NCBI GenBank assembly: GCA_015180985.1
Contig: CP054185.1
Coordinates: forward strand, 372,001 to 436,000
DNA length: 64,000 nt
Direction: 5' to 3'
Source of the DNA: Flammeovirgaceae bacterium
GTDB taxonomy: Bacteria; Bacteroidota; Bacteroidia; Cytophagales; Cyclobacteriaceae
The position numbers and the translations under genes were made by a program. Each line of letters begins with the position of its first letter. The first letter of the stretch is position 1. Below the pieces are notes generated by a model. That model saw nothing but the letters and a program-made list of their open reading frames with translations. It searched no databases and was not told where the DNA came from. Below, in pieces: positions 29,422-38,051 of the stretch.

Positions 29422-29748
29422 TTAGGTTTCAGATTTATTCCTGTTCAATTTAGAAAATATCCGGTTAAAAAATTTTTTTTCAAAGTCCCAGAAAAATCTG
29501 AACTGACCGAATAGAAATCCATAGATTAACAAAAACATGTTGTACACAGGCAAAATAAGCACATAGTAGGTTATCGTGGCCCACAACGGCTTTTCACCCT
29601 CCGGGAACCAGTAGGCGAATAACGGGCGCTTGATAAGCAACACGGTTGTACCCGTGCAGGCAAAAACCACCAACACGATTATCACCTGCCAACCACTGGT
29701 TAGCCCCCACCGCTGTTTCAGTTTGTCAATCCACCTGGCCATGTTCAT
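29422..29748 (-). CDS. Small membrane protein, DUF6787-like
   Basis: 108 residues with two membrane spans (about 19-38 and 58-82) and a basic C-terminus. The start KLKQRWGLTSGWQ and VVFACTGTTVLLIKRPLF resemble the DUF6787 proteins of Bacteroidota. Its ATG overlaps the rluA stop by ATGA, so it is coupled to rluA. Function unknown. Confidence 0.7.
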   Translation of the reverse strand: MNMARWIDKLKQRWGLTSGWQVIIVLVVFACTGTTVLLIKRPLFAYWFPEGEKPLWATITYYVLILPVYNMFLLIYGFLFGQFRFFWDFEKKFFNRIFSKLNRNKSET

Positions 29749-30434
29749 TCAAAGCCTTTAAAGTACTTCCAGAAATCAGTATCCGGAAGCCGCGCATCAA
29801 TTTTCAGTACTTCTTTTTTTACCGGGTGAACGAACGCCAGCGCCTTGGCATGCAGGTTAATGCCGGCATCGGCATTGGGTTGGGGATATCCGTATTTCAC
29901 ATCCCCGCGAATAGGGCAGCCGATGGATGCCAGCTGAACGCGTATCTGGTGCGGCCGGCCGGTTACCGGTTTTACTTCAAGTAAAAAATGGCCGGCTGCC
30001 TGGCCCATCAGTTTATACGTTAGTTCGGAGCGCAGTGCCCCGGGTGTTTCGCGTGTAAACGCGGTGGTCTTATTTTTCGATTGATCCTTTTTTAACCAAT
30101 GGATTAATCTTCCTTCCGGTTCCTGGGGCCGGTTTCCCACAACAGCCCAGTACGTCTTGTTTGTTTCCTTTTCACGAAACAATGCATTCATCCGCTCCAG
30201 CGCTTTGGATGTTCTGGCAAAAACCACCACCCCGCTTACGGGCCGATCGAGACGGTGCACCACGCCCAAAAAAACGGCTCCCGGCTTTTTGTACTTATCG
30301 GCTATGTATTCCTTAACCAGGCCTGCCAATGGTTTATCGCCTGTTGCATCGCCCTGCACCAATACACCAGACGGCTTGTTGACAGCAAGCAAATGGTTAT
30401 CCTCGTACAATACTTCCAATGAAGGCGCTGCCAT
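29745..30434 (-). CDS. RluA-family RNA pseudouridine synthase
   Basis: 229 residues from ATG 30434. The catalytic motif HRLDRPVSGVVVFAR contains the essential Asp, and the C-terminal RPHQIRVQLA is typical. Family members isomerise uridines in rRNA or tRNA; the precise target cannot be assigned. A longer frame to 30488 overlaps the divergent gene's start; the inner ATG (AAPSLEVLYEDNHLLAVNKP) is the standard start and lies 4 nt from a -7 box. Confidence 0.92.
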   Translation of the reverse strand: MAAPSLEVLYEDNHLLAVNKPSGVLVQGDATGDKPLAGLVKEYIADKYKKPGAVFLGVVHRLDRPVSGVVVFARTSKALERMNALFREKETNKTYWAVVGNRPQEPEGRLIHWLKKDQSKNKTTAFTRETPGALRSELTYKLMGQAAGHFLLEVKPVTGRPHQIRVQLASIGCPIRGDVKYGYPQPNADAGINLHAKALAFVHPVKKEVLKIDARLPDTDFWKYFKGFE

Positions 30435-30437
30435 GAC

Positions 30438-30445
30438 CAAAGATA
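30438..30445 (-). promoter_or_regulatory. -7 element for rluA-type gene, predicted leaderless
   Basis: Minus-strand TATCTTTG matches TAnnTTTG and only GTC separates it from the ATG at 30434. Confidence 0.45.
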
Positions 30446-30482
30446 TTGATTCGATTCTGTATTTTCGGTCAACCAAATCACT

Positions 30483-31361
30483 ATGCAACGTTTTGCTCTA
30501 CTTCTTATCACCATCGCTTTGGCTTCCTGCAAAAGCAACTTAAAAAAACTGGAAGAAAAAGTTCAGGCGCAACTGAAAACCCAGCCGGGAACATTCGCTG
30601 TTGCCTTCAAGGACTTATCCACCGGGCAAACTTTACTCATCAACGAGCATGAATCATTTCACGCAGCCAGTACCATGAAAACCCCGGTGATGATTGAAGT
30701 TTTTAAACAAGCCGCAGAAGGACGTTGGAAACTTTCCGATTCGGTGGAAGTAATCAACGAATTCAAAAGCATTGTTGACGGAAGCCCGTACAGCCTGAGC
30801 CCCGAGGACGACAGCGAGCAAAACCTCTACACCCTGGTAGGGAAAAAGCGCACCCTGTATGATTTGGTGTACGACATGATTATTGTGAGCAGCAACCTGG
30901 CCACTAACATTATCATTGAATATGTGGACGCCAAAAAAGTTACCCAAACCATGCGCGACCTGGGCGCACCTAACATCCAGGTGCTGCGCGGTGTGGAGGA
31001 TATAAAAGCCTATGAAAAAGGCCTCAGCAACACCACCACCGCCTACGACCTGCTGGTGATTTTTGAAAAACTGGCCACCGGCCAGGCTGTGAGCCCGGAA
31101 GCCTCAGAACAGATGATTAACATTTTGCTTGACCAGAAATTCAACGACATCATACCGGCTCATTTGCCTAAAGAAGTGAAAGTGGCCCACAAAACCGGCT
31201 TCATCACAGGTGTTCACCACGACTCGGGAATTGTTATGTTGCCCGATGGAAGGAAATATGTGTTAGTGCTGCTCTCCAAAAACATGACCGACATGGAAGG
31301 CGGCACGCAATCACTTGCCCGTACTTCGGAACTGATCTATCAGTTCGTGACAAAAAATTAA
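30483..31361 (+). CDS. Class A beta-lactamase-like serine hydrolase (lipoprotein)
   Basis: 292 residues. Lipobox LASC at Cys16. Penicillin-recognising motifs are present: STMK (Ser63/Lys66), SSN in place of SDN (136-138), a RGVEDIKAYEKG omega-like segment containing the general-base Glu region, and HKTG. Such proteins are broadly distributed in Bacteroidota; resistance is not implied, since many are housekeeping hydrolases. As a predicted lipoprotein it would be anchored in the envelope. Confidence 0.88.
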   Translation: MQRFALLLITIALASCKSNLKKLEEKVQAQLKTQPGTFAVAFKDLSTGQTLLINEHESFHAASTMKTPVMIEVFKQAAEGRWKLSDSVEVINEFKSIVDGSPYSLSPEDDSEQNLYTLVGKKRTLYDLVYDMIIVSSNLATNIIIEYVDAKKVTQTMRDLGAPNIQVLRGVEDIKAYEKGLSNTTTAYDLLVIFEKLATGQAVSPEASEQMINILLDQKFNDIIPAHLPKEVKVAHKTGFITGVHHDSGIVMLPDGRKYVLVLLSKNMTDMEGGTQSLARTSELIYQFVTKN

Positions 31362-31429
31362 TCCGGCAAAACTTTATGAACTTGTTAAAGCCTATCTTGT
31401 GTGCCCGGCATGGTGATTGATTACAGACC

Positions 31430-31927
31430 ATGCTCCAATTGCTAATTGACATGATAACGGAAACCAGAACGCATTTACACAGGATCTTTTCAGTATTACT
31501 CACAACCTTTTTATTCGCGTCTACACACCATGCTGCAGGGCAGTATGATGATATGCGCATACTGTCCTACATTGTAGATCCGGAAGCCCAGGAACTTCAC
31601 TTCTACTGGAAGGATGAATATGGTGTAATACTTGAAAATTTTCAAAACCTTAAGGACTATGTAGAGCGAAAAGGTAAGGCATTAGTTTTTGCTACGAATG
31701 GAGGTATGTTTAAGCAGGATTTTTCACCATTGGGACTTTTTATTCAGAATGGTAAAACTGGTGAAAGCGGTGTACCTGGCTTTACGGGAGATCACCAAAA
31801 AATGGACCTTGCCCGTGAGAAACTGGCCAATAATCGTAAATCAATTTTTAACTATCTTCGAAGGCAGATGCAAAATATAAAACCTTTACGCAGTTGCTTA
31901 GTCGTTACCCAGCACTTACACACTTAA
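31430..31927 (+). pseudogene. Phosphodiester glycosidase (NAGPA-like) gene truncated by an IS256 remnant
   Basis: Frame of 165 codons. A signal peptide (RIFSVLLTTFLFASTHHAAGQ) and the N-terminal part of a phosphodiester glycosidase domain are present: YWKDEYGVILENFQNLKDYV, then LVFATNGGMFKQDFSPLGLF. Family proteins continue for another 130 or so residues with substrate-site motifs; here similarity stops after IQNGK at about 31756. From that point the +1 frame matches the end of an IS256-type transposase, so the remaining codons of this frame are out-of-frame IS sequence. The gene is most likely dead. Confidence 0.68.
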
Positions 31928-31940
31928 TTAGGCAGTGTCT
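31752..31940 (+). mobile_element. Remnant of an IS256-family (Mutator-type) element, transposase 3' end
   Basis: In the frame 31752-31880 the translation reads VKLVKAVYLALREITKKW followed by TLPVRNWPIIVNQFLTIFEG and RCKI-stop. This matches the conserved C-terminus of IS256-family transposases (K-x2-YLA...KKWT-x-P-x2-NW...Q-x5-F-E-G-R). About 43 codons remain; the upstream three quarters, including the DDE residues, are gone. Downstream, TTACACACTTAATTAGGCAG and the following bases (31916-31940) look like a terminal inverted repeat. The element is inactive. Confidence 0.68.
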
Positions 31941-32443
31941 TCTGTAATGTAATAACACCAAGCGACACATTCAAGATAACTATCTCTTTGTGTACGGAGT
32001 TTTTCTTCATTAACCCTACTAAAACTATAAAGTGAACCACCTACACTTGTACCAATGTATTTGTCAATAAGCTCTCCCTTACCGGTTGTGATCTCTAATA
32101 CAACCGAACTATTTTCCCACTTTATCCACTCAACCACTGTTAAAAATGTACTTGCATTATCAATTGATAGCACGGCTAGAGTTCCAAGCTTAGTGCTTCC
32201 TTCCAAAATCGGAAAGTAGTATGCATTATATCCGTGCTCGGAATGCGACTTAAAAGTATATAGATTAAAATTCAGCCTATCTTTTAAAATAGGATAAGTA
32301 CCTACCAAATCCAAATAAAAAGAACTTTGTTGAAATTTTGCCAGCTCAGCATTTTTTACATTAAACACTGTTTCAGTACTGTGATCAGTACATGCCCCGA
32401 TAAGAATAACAATAATTGCTAATATTCTTATTAAAATTTTCAT
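31928..32443 (-). CDS. A/T-rich lipoprotein of unknown function
   Basis: 171 residues with lipobox IGAC (Cys about 18). The body is a mixed alpha/beta sequence with no motif I recognise. Its base composition is clearly lower in G+C than neighbours: 20 of 60 bases in 31981-32040, against 33 of 60 in a typical dnaK stretch (35041-35100). The last codons (EDTA-stop) lie inside the putative right end of the IS remnant, so the original C-terminus may be lost. Probably acquired horizontally. Confidence 0.6.
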   Translation of the reverse strand: MKILIRILAIIVILIGACTDHSTETVFNVKNAELAKFQQSSFYLDLVGTYPILKDRLNFNLYTFKSHSEHGYNAYYFPILEGSTKLGTLAVLSIDNASTFLTVVEWIKWENSSVVLEITTGKGELIDKYIGTSVGGSLYSFSRVNEEKLRTQRDSYLECVAWCYYITEDTA

Positions 32444-32545
32444 AATCGTTGGATTAAATACACCAGAAATCTGTCTGGCACAGCGGGTTTTGCAAAACGT
32501 ATTTGAAATTTACAATAGAACTTATGCACCACAAATGGTGTAGAT

Positions 32546-32573
32546 TATTAAGGTGTAACTATTAAGGCTATTT
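32546..32573 (+). repeat. Left 12-bp direct repeat and TATTAAGG pair before the XRE gene
   Basis: TTAAGGCTATTT at 32562-32573 recurs exactly at 32878-32889 on the other side of the XRE gene. TATTAAGG also occurs twice here (32546-32553, 32560-32567), 14 bp apart, a possible operator for the regulator. Confidence 0.5.
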
Positions 32574-32591
32574 GTATGGAATTTTCCCCTT

Positions 32592-32843
32592 GTGAAACAG
32601 GAGGAAATACTAAATCTTACGTTGCGGCAAATTGGTGAGCAATTAACCGAATTGCGTAAACAGGCAGGGTACTCAAGCTATGAAACATTTGCTTACGACC
32701 ACGACCTGCCCCGCATGCAATACTGGAGAATGGAGAAAGGAAAAGTAAATATTACCATAAAAAGCCTGCTTAAAATATTGGCTATTCATAAAATCGGACT
32801 GGCCGAGTTCTTCTCATCCATGCGCTACAAAAAAGGCAAATAA
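32592..32843 (+). CDS. XRE-type helix-turn-helix regulator (83 aa)
   Basis: GTG start at 32592. The Cro/C1-type helix-turn-helix is visible: LRQIGEQLTELRKQAGYSSY, then ETFAYDHDLPRMQYWRMEKG and the last helix KSLLKILAIH. Small stand-alone regulators of this type are common in Bacteroidota accessory regions. A hairpin (CACCA/TGGTG, 32527-32540) and repeated TATTAAGG boxes sit upstream. No partner toxin gene is visible in the adjacent DNA. Confidence 0.8.
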   Translation: MKQEEILNLTLRQIGEQLTELRKQAGYSSYETFAYDHDLPRMQYWRMEKGKVNITIKSLLKILAIHKIGLAEFFSSMRYKKGK

Positions 32844-32877
32844 GGCAAAGGTATGCCTGAACTTACATATGTACCAT

Positions 32878-32889
32878 TTAAGGCTATTT
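32878..32889 (+). repeat. Right 12-bp direct repeat at the 3' end of prfC
   Basis: TTAAGGCTATTT, identical to 32562-32573; its last base is the final base of the convergent prfC stop codon. Confidence 0.5.
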
Positions 32890-34472
32890 TAATCCTTAAA
32901 CTCCGAAGTAAAATGAAACTGAATCTCCGGAAAGTTTTCCTGCACCATCTGCAGCCACGCGCGCGATTCGGCCATAAACACCAGCTTGCCGTCTTTGTCA
33001 CGGGCCATGTGCCGTTGTTTTGAGTTGATAAACTCCTGCAGCTTTTTCGGGTCTTTGCTACTGATCCAGCAGGCTTTGTAAATATTTTGCGGAACAAACT
33101 GCACCGTGGCGCCATACTCGTTTTTGAGCCGGAACTGGATCACCTCAAACTGCAAGGCGCCCACCGTGCCCACCACTTTCTTTTTGCCAATCTCATAGGT
33201 AAATAACTGAGCAACGCCCTCTTCCATCAGTTGCAAAAGTCCTTTTTCCAGTTGCTTGCTTTTCATGGCATCCAGGTTTTCCACTTCTTTAAAAATTTCA
33301 GGAGAAAAACTGGGGATGCCCGTGTACATCAGCTTTTCGCCTTCAGTAAGCGTATCGCCAATTTTCAGGTTACCGGTATCGTAAATACCTACAATGTCGC
33401 CCGGCCAGGCTTCGTCAACCGTTTCCCGGTCTTGCGCCATAAAGGCCGTGGCGTTACTGAAGCGCAGGCTCTTGTTCTGCCGCACATGAAAATAGTTGCT
33501 GCCCCGTTCAAAGCGGCCGCTGCATACACGCACAAATGCGATGCGGTTGCGGTGCTTGGGGTCCATGTTGGCGTGAATCTTAAATACAAAGCCGGTAAAC
33601 TTTTCTTCGTCTGGTTCAACCACACGCAGCGTGGTTTCGCGGTGCATGGGCGGAGGCGCAATGCGAATGAATGTGTCCAGCAATTCCTTTACACCAAAGT
33701 TGTTTACCGCGCTGCCAAAAAATACAGGCGCCACATTACCGGCCAGGTATTCATTCACATCAAAATCGGGGTATACACCTTCAATCAACTCCACATCATG
33801 ACGCAGTTGACGGGCATTGTTTTCACCTACCAGTTCATCCAGTTGACCGGAGTTGATGTCCTTTATCTCAATTCCTTCTTCCACCGTAATCTTGCTGGGT
33901 GTAAACAGGTGCAGGCTTTTCTCGTACAGGCTGTACACACCCCGGAAAGTTTTACCCATGCTGATGGGCCAGCTCAGCGGCCTTACTTTTATATTGAGTT
34001 TCTCTTCAATTTCATCCAGCAGTTCAAACGGGTCACGGCCTTCGCGGTCGAGTTTGTTGATAAAACAGATAACCGGTGTGTTGCGCATGCGGCAAACGTC
34101 CATCAGTTTTTCGGTTTGCATCTCCACACCCTTCACACAGTCGATCACCATAATTACGCTGTCAACAGCCGTGAGTGTGCGGTAAGTGTCTTCGGCAAAA
34201 TCCTGGTGGCCGGGTGTATCGAGCAGGTTGATTTTTACATCCTTGTAATTAAAACCCATTACCGAAGTGGCCACCGAAATACCCCGTTGCTTTTCAATCT
34301 CCATCCAGTCGCTGCGGGCGTGGTCTTTTATTTTTGATGATTTAACCGCACCGGCTTTTTGGATGGCCCCGCCAAAGAGAAGCAGTTTTTCGGTTAGTGT
34401 GGTTTTGCCGGCATCGGGGTGGCTGATGATGCCGAAGGTTCTGCGCTTGGCGATTTCCTGGGATAGCGTCAT
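32889..34472 (-). CDS. prfC: Peptide chain release factor 3
   Basis: 527 residues from ATG 34472 ([17 protein letters not shown]); an in-frame TTG four codons upstream is less likely. GTPase motifs: G1 [10 protein letters not shown]3 DTPGHQDF, G4 NKLDREG. The C-terminal RF3 domain is complete. RF3 recycles RF1/RF2 from the ribosome after termination. Confidence 0.96.
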   Translation of the reverse strand: MTLSQEIAKRRTFGIISHPDAGKTTLTEKLLLFGGAIQKAGAVKSSKIKDHARSDWMEIEKQRGISVATSVMGFNYKDVKINLLDTPGHQDFAEDTYRTLTAVDSVIMVIDCVKGVEMQTEKLMDVCRMRNTPVICFINKLDREGRDPFELLDEIEEKLNIKVRPLSWPISMGKTFRGVYSLYEKSLHLFTPSKITVEEGIEIKDINSGQLDELVGENNARQLRHDVELIEGVYPDFDVNEYLAGNVAPVFFGSAVNNFGVKELLDTFIRIAPPPMHRETTLRVVEPDEEKFTGFVFKIHANMDPKHRNRIAFVRVCSGRFERGSNYFHVRQNKSLRFSNATAFMAQDRETVDEAWPGDIVGIYDTGNLKIGDTLTEGEKLMYTGIPSFSPEIFKEVENLDAMKSKQLEKGLLQLMEEGVAQLFTYEIGKKKVVGTVGALQFEVIQFRLKNEYGATVQFVPQNIYKACWISSKDPKKLQEFINSKQRHMARDKDGKLVFMAESRAWLQMVQENFPEIQFHFTSEFKD

Positions 34473-34567
34473 AATCGGCCGCAAAACTACCCAATTCTGG
34501 CACCTGCAAAAGCCATTTGAAACTCTGCCTTATGCCAATGTGTCATTATTTTACCTTAAAACCCCGC

Positions 34568-34584
34568 TGGCATACCCATTGATA
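34568..34584 (+). promoter_or_regulatory. Sigma-54-like / heat-shock motif upstream of dnaK
   Basis: TGGCATACCCATTGATA, 48 nt before the ATG. It shares 12 of 17 bases with the grpE motif at 20551-20567, including TGGCA and ATTGA at the same spacing. A second shared octamer, TCTGGCAC, occurs at 34496-34503 and 20531-20538. Confidence 0.45.
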
Positions 34585-34631
34585 AGTCTTTCAGGGCTTA
34601 AAATTTTATTCATTAGTAAATACACACGATC

Positions 34632-36548
34632 ATGGGAAAGATTATAGGAATAGACCTGGGTACGACCAACTCCTGCGTTGCCGTAATGGAGGGTAACGAA
34701 CCCGTTGTTATAGCCAACAGCGAAGGGCGCAGAACCACCCCGTCCATAGTTGCTTTTCTGGATGGCGGCAAGGGTGAGCGCAAGGTGGGCGACCCGGCAA
34801 AACGACAGGCCATTACCAACCCCAAGAATACCGTCATGTCCATCAAGCGGTTCATGGGTAAAAAATATGCCGATGTGACCGAGGAAATGAAGTTCGTTTC
34901 CTACCAGGTGGAAAGCGGCAACAACGATACGGTGCGGGTGCGCATTGGCGACCGCCTGTACACCCCGCAGGAAATCTCCGCAATGATTCTTCAAAAAATG
35001 AAGACTACAGCCGAAGATTATCTGGGCACTACCGTAACCGAAGCGGTGATTACCGTGCCCGCCTATTTTAACGATGCCGAACGGCAGGCCACCAAAGAAG
35101 CCGGGCAGATTGCCGGCCTTGATGTGAAACGCATCATCAACGAACCTACCGCAGCCGCACTGGCTTACGGCCTCGATAAGAAAAATAAAGACATGAAGAT
35201 TGCCGTGTACGACCTGGGTGGTGGTACATTCGATATTTCCATTCTTGAACTGGGCGATGGCGTATTCGAAGTAAAATCAACCAACGGTGATGTACACCTT
35301 GGCGGTGATGACTTCGATATGAAAATCATTAACTGGCTGGCCGATGAATTCAAGGCTGAGCGCAACATCGACCTGCGCAAAGACCCGATGGCCCTGCAAC
35401 GTTTGAAAGAAGCTGCCGAAAAAGCCAAGATTGAATTGTCCAGTTCTCAGGAAACCGAAATCAACCTTCCATATATCACCTCAATTGACGGAGTGCCGGA
35501 GCACCTGGTGAAAAAACTTACGCGCTCCAAGTTCGAGCAACTGGTTGATGACCTGGTGCGCAGAACACTTGAGCCCTGCCGCAAGGCCGTGGCCGATGCC
35601 GGCATCAGCGTTAGCCAGATTGATGAGGTGATCCTGGTGGGCGGCTCAACCCGCATACCCCGCATCCAGGAAGAAGTGGAGAAATTCTTCGGCAAAAAAC
35701 CTTCGAAAGGTGTTAACCCCGATGAAGTAGTGGCCGTAGGCGCTGCCATCCAGGGCGGTGTACTTACCGGAGAAGTAAAGGATGTACTGCTGCTGGATGT
35801 TACCCCGCTGTCGCTGGGTATTGAAACACTGGGTGGCGTGTTTACCAAACTCATTGAATCGAACACCACCATTCCTACCAAGAAGTCGGAAGTATTCTCA
35901 ACGGCTGCCGATAACCAGCCTTCGGTAGAGATACATGTGTTACAGGGCGAACGCCCGATGGCAAAAGACAACCGAACTATCGGCCGCTTCCACCTCGATG
36001 GAATACCCCCGGCACCTCGCGGCATTCCGCAAATTGAAGTAACGTTTGATATTGATGCCAACGGCATTCTGCATGTATCGGCCAAAGATAAAGGCACCGG
36101 CAAGGAACAGAAGATCCGCATCGAAGCCTCCAGCGGTTTAACCGATGCCGAGATTCAGAAGATGAAGCAGGAAGCACAGGCTCATGCCGAAGAAGACAAG
36201 CGCATGAAAGAACGGGCTGAGAAAATCAACCAGGCCGACTCGCTGATCTTCCAGACCGAAAAGCAGTTGAAAGAATATGGCGACAAACTTTCTGACGGTA
36301 ACAAGAGCGCCATTAACAGCGCGCTTGAAAAACTTCGGGAAGCACATAAGAATCAGGACCTGACCGCCATTGATACGGCCATGGCCGCCCTGAACGGAGC
36401 CTGGCAGGCTGCCTCGCAGGAGATGTACCAGGCAACCCAAAATGCCGGTGCACAACCTGGCGCGAATGCCGGTGGCAGTGCCGGAACTTCCACCGATGGC
36501 AATAATGTGTCGGATGTGGAGTACGAAGAAGTGAACGATAAAAAGTAA
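34632..36548 (+). CDS. dnaK: Chaperone DnaK (Hsp70)
   Basis: 638 residues, canonical size. [16 protein letters not shown] at the N-terminus, phosphate loop [13 protein letters not shown], substrate-binding domain and a C-terminal lid followed by a Gly/Ala/Asn-rich tail ending in [10 protein letters not shown], matching the usual EEVD/EEVxDKK end. DnaK is an ATP-driven chaperone working with DnaJ and GrpE encoded at 20.6-22.3 kb. Confidence 0.98.
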   Translation: MGKIIGIDLGTTNSCVAVMEGNEPVVIANSEGRRTTPSIVAFLDGGKGERKVGDPAKRQAITNPKNTVMSIKRFMGKKYADVTEEMKFVSYQVESGNNDTVRVRIGDRLYTPQEISAMILQKMKTTAEDYLGTTVTEAVITVPAYFNDAERQATKEAGQIAGLDVKRIINEPTAAALAYGLDKKNKDMKIAVYDLGGGTFDISILELGDGVFEVKSTNGDVHLGGDDFDMKIINWLADEFKAERNIDLRKDPMALQRLKEAAEKAKIELSSSQETEINLPYITSIDGVPEHLVKKLTRSKFEQLVDDLVRRTLEPCRKAVADAGISVSQIDEVILVGGSTRIPRIQEEVEKFFGKKPSKGVNPDEVVAVGAAIQGGVLTGEVKDVLLLDVTPLSLGIETLGGVFTKLIESNTTIPTKKSEVFSTAADNQPSVEIHVLQGERPMAKDNRTIGRFHLDGIPPAPRGIPQIEVTFDIDANGILHVSAKDKGTGKEQKIRIEASSGLTDAEIQKMKQEAQAHAEEDKRMKERAEKINQADSLIFQTEKQLKEYGDKLSDGNKSAINSALEKLREAHKNQDLTAIDTAMAALNGAWQAASQEMYQATQNAGAQPGANAGGSAGTSTDGNNVSDVEYEEVNDKK

Positions 36549-36570
36549 GATTTATCAACCTGTAAACTTA

Positions 36571-36607
36571 AAAGCCCTGTCGCTTCATGCACAGGGCTTT
36601 TAATTTA
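36571..36607 (+). terminator. Terminator after dnaK
   Basis: Perfect 10-bp stem AAAGCCCTGT/ACAGGGCTTT with a 10-nt loop, followed by a T-rich tail. The tail overlaps the upstream part of the lysC promoter. Confidence 0.88.
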
Positions 36608-36619
36608 TCCTCCCTTCTC

Positions 36620-36627
36620 TAACTTTG
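36620..36627 (+). promoter_or_regulatory. -7 element for lysC
   Basis: TAACTTTG, exact consensus, 18 nt before the ATG; a TTTT at 36598-36601 (18-nt spacer) may serve as -33. Confidence 0.5.
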
Positions 36628-36644
36628 CCGCCTAACTTTTACAC

Positions 36645-37967
36645 ATGCTGGTATTAAAATTTGGCGGCACTTCGGTTGGCCAGCCCGACCGGATGAAAAA
36701 AATTGCCCGGCTGATTACCGAAACACCCGGGCAGAAAATTGTTGTACTCTCGGCCCTGTCGGGTACAACTAATGCCCTGGTTCGTATTGGCGATTTTCTG
36801 TTAAAAGAAGACTTGACTGCAACAGAAAAAGAAATTGCCGCACTTGAAAGTCACTACCAGTCGTTCATCGCTGAACTCTATATTACCCAGGCCTTTAAAG
36901 CCATCGGCCAGGAAATCGTCAGCCGGTTTTTCATTTTCATCCGGCTCCTCGCGGCCGGCCAGTTTGACGACAAGAGCTACCGCGAACTGCTGGCCCAGGG
37001 GGAGTTGATGTCCACTGAACTATTCTACCAGTATTTGCTGGAACAGAAAATTAATTCACGCCTGTTGCCGGCCCTGCACTTTATGACGATTGATGAAAAT
37101 GAAGAACCCGAGTTGGAAAAAATCGGGCAACGCCTGCGGCCCTTGTTAAAATCGCTGGCAACCGTTGATATCATCATTACCCAGGGGTACATCTGCCGCA
37201 ATCATCGAAATGAAATTGACAACCTGAAACGCGGGGGAAGCGATTATACCGCTTCGCTTATTGGCTCAGCCATTCAGGCCGAAGAAATCCAGATATGGAC
37301 TGACATTGACGGCATGCACAACAACGATCCGCGCATTGTAAAAAAAACCTACCCTATTTCGGAACTGACGTTTGATGAGGCCTCCGAACTGGCTTACTTC
37401 GGTGCTAAAATTCTGCACCCTTCCACCATCGTACCCGCTCAAAAACAAAATGTACCCGTGCGCTTAAAAAATACAATGGACGAAAAAGCGCCAGGCACCC
37501 TCATCAGCAATAAAGGCACCGAAGGAACCATCAAGGCTGTGGCCGCGAAAGACGGCATCACAGCCATTAATATAAAATCTTCGCGCATGCTGATGGCCTA
37601 CGGCTTCCTGCGAAAAGTTTTCGAGGTTTTTGAACAATACAAAACCCCGATTGACATGATTTCGACTTCAGAAGTAGCAGTTTCATTAACTATTGATAAC
37701 ACAACAAATCTGGTCGCTATTGAAACCGAGTTGAGAAAATTCGGCAACATCGGGATTGATACTAACCAAACTATTATCTGCCTGGTTGGGCACAAAATTG
37801 GCGGGCAGCAGGGCATACTGGAGAAAGTTTTTCATGCCCTGGCCGGCATACCTGTTCGCATGGTTTCTGTTGGCGGCAGCGCCAACAACATCTCGCTACT
37901 AATCAGCACTTCGTTTAAAGATAAAGCGCTGAATGCCCTGAATGCCGACTTATTCGGGTTAAGGTGA
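36645..37967 (+). CDS. lysC: Aspartate kinase (monofunctional)
   Basis: 440 residues. Kinase motif KFGGTSVGQPD at the start, RGGSDYTASLIG and WTDIDGMHNNDPRIV for the catalytic region, then two ACT domains in the last 150 residues (MISTSEVAVSLTID). Phosphorylates aspartate at the head of the Lys/Thr/Met pathway; the ACT domains indicate feedback control by an amino acid. No homoserine dehydrogenase domain is fused. Confidence 0.95.
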   Translation: MLVLKFGGTSVGQPDRMKKIARLITETPGQKIVVLSALSGTTNALVRIGDFLLKEDLTATEKEIAALESHYQSFIAELYITQAFKAIGQEIVSRFFIFIRLLAAGQFDDKSYRELLAQGELMSTELFYQYLLEQKINSRLLPALHFMTIDENEEPELEKIGQRLRPLLKSLATVDIIITQGYICRNHRNEIDNLKRGGSDYTASLIGSAIQAEEIQIWTDIDGMHNNDPRIVKKTYPISELTFDEASELAYFGAKILHPSTIVPAQKQNVPVRLKNTMDEKAPGTLISNKGTEGTIKAVAAKDGITAINIKSSRMLMAYGFLRKVFEVFEQYKTPIDMISTSEVAVSLTIDNTTNLVAIETELRKFGNIGIDTNQTIICLVGHKIGGQQGILEKVFHALAGIPVRMVSVGGSANNISLLISTSFKDKALNALNADLFGLR

Positions 37968-38051
37968 TTGAATTGTAATCATCCCTTAACAAATTTCTCT
38001 TTTACATACGGGCAAAAATTTTCATATTTCAGCGTTGCCAAACCCTGAACT

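Noticed and set aside
33231-34337. 368-codon plus-strand frame opposite prfC
   Set aside because: Antisense of a conserved GTPase gene, compositionally biased towards Phe/His/Tyr as shadow frames are, and no recognisable domain.
35447-36121. 224-codon minus-strand frame opposite dnaK
   Set aside because: Ser/Thr-rich antisense frame inside dnaK.
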